From Planctomycetaceae bacterium (lineage in GTDB: Bacteria > Planctomycetota > Planctomycetia > Pirellulales > Pirellulaceae): a stretch of 64,000 nt of DNA. Below the pieces are notes generated by a model, which ran no database searches, was not told where the DNA came from, and saw only the letters and a list, made by a program, of their open reading frames with translations. The position numbers were made by a program, and so were the translations under genes. The stretch's first letter is position 1; every line of letters begins with the position of its first letter. The stretch lies in assembly GCA_020638975.1 (NCBI GenBank), contig JACKHN010000008.1:248001-312000 (forward strand). The letters are read 5' to 3'. Shown here one piece after another: positions 17,508 through 25,832 of this stretch.

Positions 17508-18623
17508 TTAGTTCTCGGTCGATACGCGAAGTGTGGTCTCGAAGAACTCATCAACCAGCTTGTCAACCTCCGGCGCTCGCCCGAATCCGTGGCTGCCTCC
17601 TTCGACGACGTGCAGCTTGACATCAACTTTCACATGGCGAAGCGCTTCGAACAGCAGTTGACTCTGATGCAATGGCACAAGCGGGTCATTGTCTCCATGG
17701 ACAATCAGGAACGGAGGATCGTCAGCGGTCACGTACGTCACAGGGTTCGCCTTGGCGACTTTCTCTTTGTTCTCTTGGATTGGCCCGCCGATCACCAACG
17801 CCTCGGGTGAGCCCGGCGCATCGTGCTTGAAAGGTGCGATTGGCAAGGCATGTGCGTCCATCTGCAGGAAATCCGTTGGCCCGAAGAAATCGCACACCGC
17901 TTGGACGCTTGACGATTGTTCCGGATTACCATGCGTTCCTTCGAGGTACTCGTCGCCGCCGCTCGTGCCCAGTAACGCCACAAGGTGCCCGCCAGCCGAG
18001 GATCCCCAAACGCCAATCCGTTTCGGATCGATCGAGAATTGCTTGGCGTTTGCGCGAAGCCATCGAATCGCCGACTTGCAGTCTTGAATCTGGGCCGGAT
18101 AGATTGCAACGTCGCTCAGCCGATAGTCGACGCTCGCAACAACGAAGCCGCGTTCGAGGAACCGCAAGGCGGGGCATTGATCCTTGCTTCCATTCTTCCA
18201 ACCACCACCGTGAATCCAGACGATCAAAGGTCTCGCTTCGACCGGTTCCTTCGGCGCATACACATCCAAACGCAACGAGACCCCGTCGACGAGTGCGTAC
18301 TCGATGTCACGTGCCGCAACAATTCCGTCGGGAAGGTTCGGTCGGGGACGCTGTGCCGCTGGACGATTTTGATTCACGTTTCGCCGCGAACGAAATGCCG
18401 TGTCTTCGTCGACATCAACAAGCGTATCTTGATTCGAATCGATCCGGTCGAACAAACCACGCACTCGTTCGGGGAACTCATCGCGACTGAGCTTGCCATC
18501 GCGATTGGCATCGTGCTGTCGAATGAACCGCGTCGCCTCCAATCTCGCTTGTGCATCGTCTTGTGCGTTGGTCATTCCTGCTACTGTTGCCACGATCAGT
18601 GCGGGGAGCGTGAAGTGTTTCAT
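17508..18623 (-). CDS. Secreted EF-hand plus alpha/beta-hydrolase (esterase/lipase) protein
   Basis: 371 residues from ATG 18621-18623; a GTG three codons earlier is possible. After a signal peptide (to about residue 20) two calcium-binding EF-hand loops are visible, DANRDGKLSRDEF and DSNQDTLVDVDED. A Pro/Arg-rich linker leads to an alpha/beta-hydrolase: the oxyanion motif HGGGW (138-142), nucleophile elbow GSSAGG with S209, then HGDNDPLVP with the acid and EGGSHGFG with the histidine. This is the BD-FAE/hormone-sensitive-lipase-like type that de-esterifies sugars. The preceding gene ends 12 bp upstream, so the two are surely cotranscribed; the sialate esterase gene follows after 124 bp. Confidence 0.88.
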   Translation of the reverse strand: MKHFTLPALIVATVAGMTNAQDDAQARLEATRFIRQHDANRDGKLSRDEFPERVRGLFDRIDSNQDTLVDVDEDTAFRSRRNVNQNRPAAQRPRPNLPDGIVAARDIEYALVDGVSLRLDVYAPKEPVEARPLIVWIHGGGWKNGSKDQCPALRFLERGFVVASVDYRLSDVAIYPAQIQDCKSAIRWLRANAKQFSIDPKRIGVWGSSAGGHLVALLGTSGGDEYLEGTHGNPEQSSSVQAVCDFFGPTDFLQMDAHALPIAPFKHDAPGSPEALVIGGPIQENKEKVAKANPVTYVTADDPPFLIVHGDNDPLVPLHQSQLLFEALRHVKVDVKLHVVEGGSHGFGRAPEVDKLVDEFFETTLRVSTEN

Positions 18624-18635
18624 GATTATCACTTT

Positions 18636-19562
18636 CTATTTGGTGACTGACTCTGCGTGCAGTGTGCTCATGCAGCGGACAACGGTCTCAAGGTTACCGA
18701 CGATCACAAAGTTGCGAAACGAATACTCGCCCGCCGCAATTCCCTGTGGATCGCGAAAGCGAAAGACGCAATTCCACTTCGTGACCCGTTGTGGCACGAA
18801 TCGAAAGCGACCGTAGCCAGCATGGACGTAACCAGCGGAAGGTTGATCCGGCGAGTAGATGCCCATCGCGTGATTGCCCGATTCGGTCGCTAATACCACG
18901 GGCAAAGCTTGCTCGCCGGGGCCATCTGTTAACGCTTCCAGCTCCTTTGTTTCCGCATTGTATTTCCAAAAATGAGAAAACTCAGCTGGCATATAACCGG
19001 TCACCGCCTCGAATTGGGCGTAGGTATGATTCTCTCCGATCGGAACGCTAAACGTTACGTCGTACTGAATCACTTGCGGCATATCGCGATACCCGATAGT
19101 GACGCGTTTGGTGAGCAGGTGATTCGATAGCGAGACAGTGTTCTTCGCGAGATGGCCGTCGGATCGGTCGCCCGGATCGAGCCAGAAGGCCATTTGAGTG
19201 GTCGTCTGCAGCGAGTTCTTTGTCATGATTAGCTGGAGGAGCCGACTGGTTGATGTTGCGCCAGCACTATCGCGCCGCGAACCAGCTTCGGTCGGATTGA
19301 ACGTCTCGCCTGTAAAGCGTGATCCAGCATCGAAGTTGGATGCCGACTGAAGCTGTCGGCCATGGTCGTGGCTATTGATGAACTCCTTGCCCTTCCAGGT
19401 CAGCGAATGAATGGCACCCGCCAATCGGTCTGTGGTGGTGATCACGATCTCCGAGTCACCAACCGTCGCGCGAATGGTTGCATTGCCAGAGACGCGATCA
19501 CTGGCGAGCGCTGAAGGGATGGAAACGAAGCAGCATAGAAGTATCAAAAATCGGCGGGGCAT
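18636..19562 (-). CDS. Hypothetical secreted protein, first gene of the esterase cluster
   Basis: 308 residues with a clear signal peptide (MPRRFLILLCCFVSIPSALA). The mature part is beta-rich: GNATIRATVGDSEIVITTTD, AGAIHSLTWKGKEFINSHDH, then NPTEAGSRRDSAG and NHLLTKRVTIGYRDMPQVIQ and FRFRDPQGIAAGEYSFRNF. The G-x-I-x-S-L-x-W-x-G-K-E-F pattern resembles the opening of galactose-mutarotase-like or carbohydrate-binding sandwiches, but I cannot assign a family. Position, immediately upstream of the EF-hand esterase, points to polysaccharide processing. Confidence 0.7.
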   Translation of the reverse strand: MPRRFLILLCCFVSIPSALASDRVSGNATIRATVGDSEIVITTTDRLAGAIHSLTWKGKEFINSHDHGRQLQSASNFDAGSRFTGETFNPTEAGSRRDSAGATSTSRLLQLIMTKNSLQTTTQMAFWLDPGDRSDGHLAKNTVSLSNHLLTKRVTIGYRDMPQVIQYDVTFSVPIGENHTYAQFEAVTGYMPAEFSHFWKYNAETKELEALTDGPGEQALPVVLATESGNHAMGIYSPDQPSAGYVHAGYGRFRFVPQRVTKWNCVFRFRDPQGIAAGEYSFRNFVIVGNLETVVRCMSTLHAESVTK

Positions 19563-19679
19563 CGATCACTCACGCGCAAGGAAAGGTTTCTACTGTAGAT
19601 CAACCACTTGGCGGATGCGAGCGACCACTGAACAGAGGGGAGCGACATCGTCACGGGTAGTGACACCGTCTGGCTTGTC

Positions 19680-19846
19680 GGTAGGACGGACACTTCGTCC
19701 GTCCAAGGTTTCAAATGGTTCCCAGGTCGGTCGAGGCGTTCAACCTACAAATGGTTTCGCTACCGCGTCACGCGGGTAGGGGTACACTTTGCCGTAAGTC
19801 GGGCACTCCTGCCCGACAAATGACGGCCAAGAGTGGCCGTCCTACC
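19680..19846. repeat. Composite repeat element with terminal inverted repeats and internal hairpins
   Basis: GGTAGGACGG at 19680-19689 is the exact reverse complement of 19837-19846. Inside lie three small hairpins: GGACGGAC/GTCCGTCC directly at the left end, GTCGGGCA/TGCCCGAC near 19797-19816, and ACGGCCA/TGGCCGT near the right end. The bounded unit of 167 bp looks like a small non-autonomous element. Confidence 0.6.
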
Positions 19847-19890
19847 TTTCCGGAATTTCAAACTGTACCACGACCGCGTCACGATACAGC

Positions 19891-19919
19891 TTGGCCCAGA
19901 TCCTACGGCTAGGTATAAT
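19891..19919 (+). promoter_or_regulatory. Candidate sigma-70 promoter for the DUF1592-type gene
   Basis: A perfect TATAAT (19914-19919) lies 17 bp after TTGGCC (19891-19896), about 110 bp ahead of the start codon at 20032. Confidence 0.45.
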
Positions 19920-20031
19920 GGCCAGTCCCACCCGCGACAGTAGGCACGACCTAGGTTTATGCTGGTTCGCCACGCATTCGCCACTGCCGCATTCCCGCCC
20001 GCCGCATTTCCTTTAGCCCTAGCGACTCGTC

Positions 20032-22383
20032 ATGCGAAACGCCCGTCTGAGAACTCGCGATGCCTTGGCACGAGCCGCCCTGATGCTCGGCGTTGTAATT
20101 GCATCGCTCGCTTCCGCGACCGACGCGAAAGCCCAGACGAAGGACGAAGAACGCGAACGCTCGTTTCGCGAGCGAGTTCAACCGTTGTTAGCGAAGTACT
20201 GTGCTGACTGTCATGCCGGCGACGCGGCCGAGGGCGGCTTGAGCTTCGATAAATTCAAGAAGGCTCGTCAGATCCTGGTTGGTCGCAACACCTGGTTAGG
20301 CGTACTGGCGAAGCTGCGTGTCAAGGCAATGCCGCCGGAAGACGCCGAGCAGCCGACGGACGCCGAGCGGAAGTTTCTCGAAGAGTGGATCGACTCGGCA
20401 GTCCACGACATTGACTGCGTGCGTGATGCCGAACCGGGCCACGTGACGATGCGGCGTTTGAATCGCCAAGAGTATCGCAACACGATTCGCGACTTGGTTG
20501 GTATCGACTACGAACCAACGGAAGAGTTTCCAGCGGACGATATCGGTTACGGCTTTGACAACATTGGCGATGTACTGTCCTTGCCGCCGATTCTGATGGA
20601 GAAGTATCTCGATGCCGCTGAGGATATTCTCGATCAAGCCATCCTGACCACCGGACTTGGGTTGCCGGTCGTGATGCAAAAGCGAGCCGACGCATTGTCC
20701 GGCGGCGGATCGGTGCGCGGCGACGGGCAGCGCGTCTTCCCGTCCACGGGTGCTGCGGGAGCTGAGTTCAATGCTCCGCTAAGCGGGCAGTACGAGATCA
20801 TTGCCACGGCGTACGGCCAGCAAGCGGGCGACGAGCCGGCGAAAATGAGCCTTCGCTTCGATGGCAAAGAGATAACGGTCTTTGAAGTCAAAGCGACCGA
20901 GAACGAGCCGGGCACTTATAAGCTGGACGGTCGGGCGACGAGCGGCAAGCATCGCATCGAACTTGCTTTCGTGAACGATTATTACAATCCCAAAGCGAGC
21001 GATCCGAACGACCGTGACCGCAACTTGGTCATCACCCACCTCGAAGTTCGCGGTCCGCGAGAAGCGAAACGCGAACTCCCCGCGACTCACCAACGTATCC
21101 TCTTTCTCGAGCCAAGCGAGAAGCAGCCTGCCAAGGAAGTCGCGCGACAAATCCTGGAACGGTTCGCCAGTCGCGCGTATCGTCGCCCAGCGACGAGCGA
21201 TGAAGTCGATCGATTGATGCAGTTGGCGAAGGTGGCTCACGATGCAGGCGATAGCTTCGAGGCATCGATCCAACTGGCGCTCCAAGCCGTGCTCGTCTCG
21301 CCGCACTTTCTGTTTCGTGTCGAAGCCATGCCACCCGCTGGTCAAGGCGAACGCACGTTGAGCGATTACGAACTCGCGACGCGACTGTCGTACTTCCTTT
21401 GGAACAGTATGCCGGATGACGAATTATTCCGACATGCTGTGCGTGGAACGTTGCGTAAGGAGAAGAACCTCGACGAGCAAGTTCGCCGGATGTTGCGAGA
21501 TCCGAAGTCGGACGCTTTGGTAAACAGCTTCGCGGCCCAATGGCTACAACTGCGCAAGTTCGACGAAATGACTCCTAGCAAACGGCACTTCCCAAGCTTC
21601 GACGAGGGACTGCGGCGAGACATGCGGCGCGAGACGGAGTTGTTCTTCTCGTTTATCGTCCGCGAAGATCGCAGCGTGACGGAGTTGCTCGTCGCGGATT
21701 ATACGTTTATCAACGAACGGTTGGCACGGCATTATGGCTTGCCGAACGTAAAGGGTGATCGATTTCAGCGAGTGTCTCTCGCCGGAACGCCGCGCGGCGG
21801 CCTGCTGACGCACGGGAGCATACTTACCGTTACTTCAAATCCGACGCGCACCTCACCCGTGAAACGAGGACGCTGGGTTTTGGAGAACCTGCTGGGAGAG
21901 CCACCTCCGCCTCCACCGCCGAATGTCCCTGAGTTGATCGACGAAGGCAAAGAACTGACGGGTACATTGAGGCAGCAGATGGAGCAACATCGCGAGAACC
22001 CCAATTGTGCCGTCTGTCATGTGAAGATGGACGCTTTGGGGTTTGCCTTGGAGAACTTTGACGCCGTCGGAGCATGGCGATTGTTCGATGGCAAGCATCC
22101 GGTTGATGCTACCGGTGAACTGCCAAATGGCGGGAGATTTAACGGCCCGGCGGAACTTGCGGCGTATATGCGAGCCAATATGCAGGAGGAATTTGTGCAT
22201 TGTATGTCAGAAAAAATGCTGACTTATGCACTTGGCCGAGGTTTAGAGTACTACGACCAGTGTGCGGTCGATAAGATAGTAGAAGAGCTACGTCAAAATG
22301 AATTCAGGTTCTCAGCCCTGATTCTCGGCATCGTCCAAAGCGATCCTTTTCAAAAGCAGGGAGCCAAACGGAGCAACGAATGA
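20032..22383 (+). CDS. Planctomycete multi-domain cytochrome c protein (DUF1587/1595/1592/1588/1585)
   Basis: 783 residues, exported (hydrophobic segment about residues 15-33). Residues 50-130 form a cytochrome-like domain with the haem motif C57-A-D-C-H61. MRRLNRQEYRNTIRDLVG (about 146) marks DUF1587; FASRAYRRPATSDEVDRLM marks DUF1595; ELATRLSYFLWNSMPDDELF marks DUF1592; RGGLLTHGSILTVTSNPTRT and the following P-rich segment mark DUF1588, containing a second C659-A-V-C-H663; the C-terminus (EKMLTYALGRGLEYYD) is DUF1585. The protein is expected at the periplasmic face and may accept or transfer electrons; its substrate is unknown. It overlaps the next gene by ATGA, the standard pair with a DUF1552 protein. 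Confidence 0.9.
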   Translation: MRNARLRTRDALARAALMLGVVIASLASATDAKAQTKDEERERSFRERVQPLLAKYCADCHAGDAAEGGLSFDKFKKARQILVGRNTWLGVLAKLRVKAMPPEDAEQPTDAERKFLEEWIDSAVHDIDCVRDAEPGHVTMRRLNRQEYRNTIRDLVGIDYEPTEEFPADDIGYGFDNIGDVLSLPPILMEKYLDAAEDILDQAILTTGLGLPVVMQKRADALSGGGSVRGDGQRVFPSTGAAGAEFNAPLSGQYEIIATAYGQQAGDEPAKMSLRFDGKEITVFEVKATENEPGTYKLDGRATSGKHRIELAFVNDYYNPKASDPNDRDRNLVITHLEVRGPREAKRELPATHQRILFLEPSEKQPAKEVARQILERFASRAYRRPATSDEVDRLMQLAKVAHDAGDSFEASIQLALQAVLVSPHFLFRVEAMPPAGQGERTLSDYELATRLSYFLWNSMPDDELFRHAVRGTLRKEKNLDEQVRRMLRDPKSDALVNSFAAQWLQLRKFDEMTPSKRHFPSFDEGLRRDMRRETELFFSFIVREDRSVTELLVADYTFINERLARHYGLPNVKGDRFQRVSLAGTPRGGLLTHGSILTVTSNPTRTSPVKRGRWVLENLLGEPPPPPPPNVPELIDEGKELTGTLRQQMEQHRENPNCAVCHVKMDALGFALENFDAVGAWRLFDGKHPVDATGELPNGGRFNGPAELAAYMRANMQEEFVHCMSEKMLTYALGRGLEYYDQCAVDKIVEELRQNEFRFSALILGIVQSDPFQKQGAKRSNE

Positions 22384-23729
22384 GCAAGCCCACGCGAATC
22401 TCACGTCGAACGGTCCTCCGCGGTCTCGGAACTGCGGTGGCTCTTCCTTGGCTGGAAGCCAGCCTGCCACGAATTGCCTTTGGTGCCGAGGCTCCGAAGG
22501 CACCCGTTCGTATGGCGTTTCTGGCCGTTCCCAACGGCAAGCATATGCCCGATTGGACGCCGGACAAAGCTGGCACTGATTTTGAACTGAAGTCAAGTTT
22601 GCAGCCAATCGCCAAATTCAAATCACAGATGCTTCAGTTGAGCGGTCTGGCGTTGGATGGAGGCGAAGCACATGGCGATGGACCGGGCGATCACGCTCGC
22701 AGTTGTGCGTCGTTCCTTACGGGAGCCCACCCGAAGAAGACCGATGGGGCCGACATCTACAACGGCATCTCCGTCGATCAACTTGCGGCTGAGAAGATCG
22801 GACATCAGACACGCTTTCCCTCGCTGGAACTCGGCATCGAACGAGGCGCTCAATCCGGTAATTGCGACTCTGGCTACAGTTGTGCCTACTCTGCGAACCT
22901 CGCCTGGCGCACGCCGACATCGCCGGTCGCCAAGGAAATCGATCCGGCTGCCGTGTTCGATCGACTGTTCGGAGAAGGCAACTCCGGCGAGCAGGGCTTG
23001 GCGAAGGCAAAGCGTGATCGCTATCGCAAGAGTGTGCTGGACTTTGTTTTGGAAGATGCCAAGCAGTTGCAGAATCGGCTTGGCGCGAGCGACCAACGAA
23101 AGCTGGATGAGTACCTTTACGCGATCCGAGATATCGAACGACGTATCGGCGGTGTCGAAAAGCTTTCGGGAGCCGAGCAAGGCATCAACTACTCCCGCCC
23201 GGCTGGTGTTCCGAAGAAGTTCGAGGATCACACGAAGTTGTTGTTCGATCTGATGACGCTCGCGTTTCAAACCGATTCGACGCGAGTGATCAGCTTTATG
23301 TACGCCAACGAAGGCAGCAATCGCAACTATCCAGAAGTGAACGTGAACGACGGGCATCACAACCTGTCGCATCACGGCAACAAACCAGAGAAACAGAAGT
23401 TGATCAGCGAGATCAATCGGTATCACATTACGTTGCTCTCGCATTTACTGGAGCGGCTGGCCGCGATCAAGGAAGGCGACCGAACGCTGCTCGAAAACAG
23501 CATGATCTTCTACGGCAGCGGTCTCGGCGACGGAAACCGCCACAACCACGACGACTTGCCGGTGGTGATGTTTGGTCGCGGAGGCGGTGCGTTGAAGACG
23601 GGGCGCCACATTGTCTATCCGAAGGACACGCCGCTAACAAATCTCTATCGCACGATGTTGGAAGTCGGCGGTGCCCATGTTGATTCGTTCAGCGATAGTA
23701 CGGGACTTTTAGATGACGTGCTGGCCTGA
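22380..23729 (+). CDS. DUF1552 family Tat-exported protein
   Basis: 449 residues. The N-terminus KPTRISRRTVLRGLGTAVAL is a textbook Tat signal (S-R-R-x-V-L). The body contains GDGPGDHARSCASFLTGAHP, GNCDSGYSCAYSANLAWRTP, SFMYANEGSNRNYPEV and NSMIFYGSGLGDGNRHNHDD, the conserved blocks of DUF1552. Its start overlaps the stop of the cytochrome-type gene by four bases, implying translational coupling. The family always accompanies DUF1592-type proteins, but the biochemical role is unknown. The terminal motif TGLLDDVLA is typical. Confidence 0.9.
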   Translation: MSKPTRISRRTVLRGLGTAVALPWLEASLPRIAFGAEAPKAPVRMAFLAVPNGKHMPDWTPDKAGTDFELKSSLQPIAKFKSQMLQLSGLALDGGEAHGDGPGDHARSCASFLTGAHPKKTDGADIYNGISVDQLAAEKIGHQTRFPSLELGIERGAQSGNCDSGYSCAYSANLAWRTPTSPVAKEIDPAAVFDRLFGEGNSGEQGLAKAKRDRYRKSVLDFVLEDAKQLQNRLGASDQRKLDEYLYAIRDIERRIGGVEKLSGAEQGINYSRPAGVPKKFEDHTKLLFDLMTLAFQTDSTRVISFMYANEGSNRNYPEVNVNDGHHNLSHHGNKPEKQKLISEINRYHITLLSHLLERLAAIKEGDRTLLENSMIFYGSGLGDGNRHNHDDLPVVMFGRGGGALKTGRHIVYPKDTPLTNLYRTMLEVGGAHVDSFSDSTGLLDDVLA

Positions 23730-23930
23730 CGCGACGTTCAATCAACAGGATTGATACGACTGCTATAGCCCGCATCGAGAATTTGCGGTTTCCCCCCCAG
23801 AGGGCCTGAAAAGCGGCTGTCGCGATTTGTCGCCAATTCGTTGCGGGTGTGAACAGATTCGTCGCTGTGAGGTAGGATTTCCATAGGGCAGACTGCAACG
23901 ATACAAGGCAGTCGTTCTTGATCGGCAAGT

Positions 23931-25235
23931 GTGGGCAGCCACTACCGACGAAATGGGGTCGCATCGAAAGCGGGGCACACAGCTTTGTCGTCCAACCTAA
24001 ACATCTCCGAGTCAGGACCAATTCGTGTCCTCTTGATCGAAGACGACGCTGCTCAGGCGCGACTGATCGAACACCTCATCACGCGCTCACCTCGCATGTT
24101 TGAGGTAGACTGGGTCGATACGCTGGCGTTAGCGCTCGAACGGATTGCCGAGGGTGGCCTAGATGTCGCCGTTGTCGATCTCGGCCTTCCTGACAGTCAA
24201 GGCCTTGCCACATTTGATGCCGTACGTGCAGCCAATGCCTTTCTTCCCGCAGTGGTGATGACTGGCACCGAGTGTGAAGAACAGGCCACCGAGGCGGTTC
24301 GTCGCGGGGCACAGGATTACATCGTCAAAGGCCAGCACGCAGGCCCGACGATCTCGCGAGCCTTGCGATATGCTGTCGAACGCCAACGACTCGAAGAAAA
24401 ACTGCGCCAGTCTCAGAAGATGGAAGCCGTGGGAGCACTCGCCAGTGGCGTGGCTCATGAATTCAACAACCTGCTCCAAGCCATCGTGGGCTACACAAGA
24501 TTCGCGATGGAGGGACTACCTCCCAACGATCTCCGGCATCGAGACTTGTCAAAGGCACTCGATGCGGCGAACCAAGCTGCCGGATTGACGCGACAACTGC
24601 TGAACTTCAGCCGCCACGATGGACCCACCAAGCGTGCGACAAGTATCGCAGAACTCATTGCGGATGTTTCCGAACTCGTTGCCCCGCTGCTCGGCGACCA
24701 GTGGCGACTCGAAACGGAATTGCCTTCCGAGGACTCGATTCTCGTCGCGGATGCTGGCATGCTCCAACAGACACTGATGAACCTTTGTATCAACGCGCGT
24801 GATGCGATGCCGACGGGCGGGACGGTAACTATCGAATCACGTGAGGTTCGGCTTACGCCAGCCAACAGCGCGAAACTGCTAGGCGTGGCGCCAGGCGACT
24901 ACGTGATTCTCGCGGTTCGCGACCGCGGTTGCGGTATCCCCGCCGAGTTGCGCGAGCGCATCTTGGAGCCCTTCTTCACGACGAAAGAACCGGGCAAAGG
25001 AACTGGTCTCGGACTCGCGATGGTCTACTCGATCGCGAAACAACATGGGGGTCACCTTCGGATCGAAAGTGAAGAAGGCGTTGGTTCGACCTTTGCAATC
25101 TACTTGCCAAAGTGCGCCCAGGAGTCTGTGACGCACGAACCTGTCAGCAGTAAGGATATTGGATTCAACGGTCTGCTGGCCATCGACAACTGTTCGGCCC
25201 TCGCAGACCAATTGTTATCGCCTCAGGCAACTTGA
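23931..25235 (+). CDS. Hybrid receiver-histidine kinase
   Basis: 434 residues, soluble. Residues about 31-150 are a response-regulator receiver: acidic pair D38-D39, phospho-acceptor D83 in VVDLGLPDSQG, T111 and K133. Residues about 162-230 are the dimerisation/phospho-acceptor domain with H176 in ASGVAHEFNNLLQAIVGY. The ATPase domain follows with N-box INARDAM, G1 box DRGCGIP, F box EPFFTTK and G2 box GTGLGLAM. There is no transmembrane sensor, so the input is probably another kinase or a partner acting on the receiver. The start is uncertain: the first about 25 residues look untypical. A single-domain receiver gene follows 45 bp downstream. Confidence 0.88.
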   Translation: MGSHYRRNGVASKAGHTALSSNLNISESGPIRVLLIEDDAAQARLIEHLITRSPRMFEVDWVDTLALALERIAEGGLDVAVVDLGLPDSQGLATFDAVRAANAFLPAVVMTGTECEEQATEAVRRGAQDYIVKGQHAGPTISRALRYAVERQRLEEKLRQSQKMEAVGALASGVAHEFNNLLQAIVGYTRFAMEGLPPNDLRHRDLSKALDAANQAAGLTRQLLNFSRHDGPTKRATSIAELIADVSELVAPLLGDQWRLETELPSEDSILVADAGMLQQTLMNLCINARDAMPTGGTVTIESREVRLTPANSAKLLGVAPGDYVILAVRDRGCGIPAELRERILEPFFTTKEPGKGTGLGLAMVYSIAKQHGGHLRIESEEGVGSTFAIYLPKCAQESVTHEPVSSKDIGFNGLLAIDNCSALADQLLSPQAT

Positions 25236-25280
25236 CTTGACGGAAGCCGTCTGGATACTTTCACTCGACTAGGCAACATC

Positions 25281-25679
25281 ATGAGCGATTCCCCATTCCA
25301 AGTGTTGGTCATCGACGATGAAGCGGTCGTCCGCGAGTTGACGATCCGAGCCTTGGATCACGAGGGTTTTGAATGCTCACCGGCAATCAACGGTGAACAA
25401 GCGCTCAAGATGCTCGATATGAAGGATTACGACGTTGTCGTGACGGATCTGCGAATGCCGAATGTTCATGGACATGCGTTGGCCGTTGATCTGTTGGCTC
25501 GCGAGAAACGTCCGTTGATCTATGTTGTGACGGGAGTCGTCGAACCAAAGCTTGCCAAGGATCTGCTGACTCGAGGCATCGATGACGTTTTCTTTAAGCC
25601 CGTTGACCACGAGATGCTGGCGGTCAAAATCGCTGCGAGACTTGAACTGCAGAGCAATCGGCTCGCGAGCGTGACCTAA
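25281..25679 (+). CDS. Single-domain response regulator
   Basis: 132 residues consisting of one receiver domain: D12-D13 in VLVIDDEAVVREL, phospho-acceptor D56 in VVVTDLRMPNVHGHA, T84 in YVVTG and K106 in VFFKPVDHE. There is no output domain, so it would act by protein contact or phospho-relay, most likely with the hybrid kinase encoded just upstream. Confidence 0.88.
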   Translation: MSDSPFQVLVIDDEAVVRELTIRALDHEGFECSPAINGEQALKMLDMKDYDVVVTDLRMPNVHGHALAVDLLAREKRPLIYVVTGVVEPKLAKDLLTRGIDDVFFKPVDHEMLAVKIAARLELQSNRLASVT

Positions 25680-25832
25680 CCAATCCGTTCCAACTGTCCC
25701 ACCTGCGCCGCTTGTGAGGATCATACAGGCCAAGCGTTTTGTGGACAGGTCGGCAAGAGCGTGCTGTAATTGAAGAGTAGATACGGACAGCCATCTCGGC
25801 GGACGACTTTCGGTTACTCTTTGGCGAATTCA

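Larger units (their letters stand above)
19563..20031. other. Non-coding 470-bp region between divergent genes
   Basis: No gene is visible. The stretch contains the composite hairpin element at 19680-19846 and a promoter-like pair at 19891-19919 in front of the cytochrome gene. Small frames in it are simple translations of the repeats. Confidence 0.65.
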
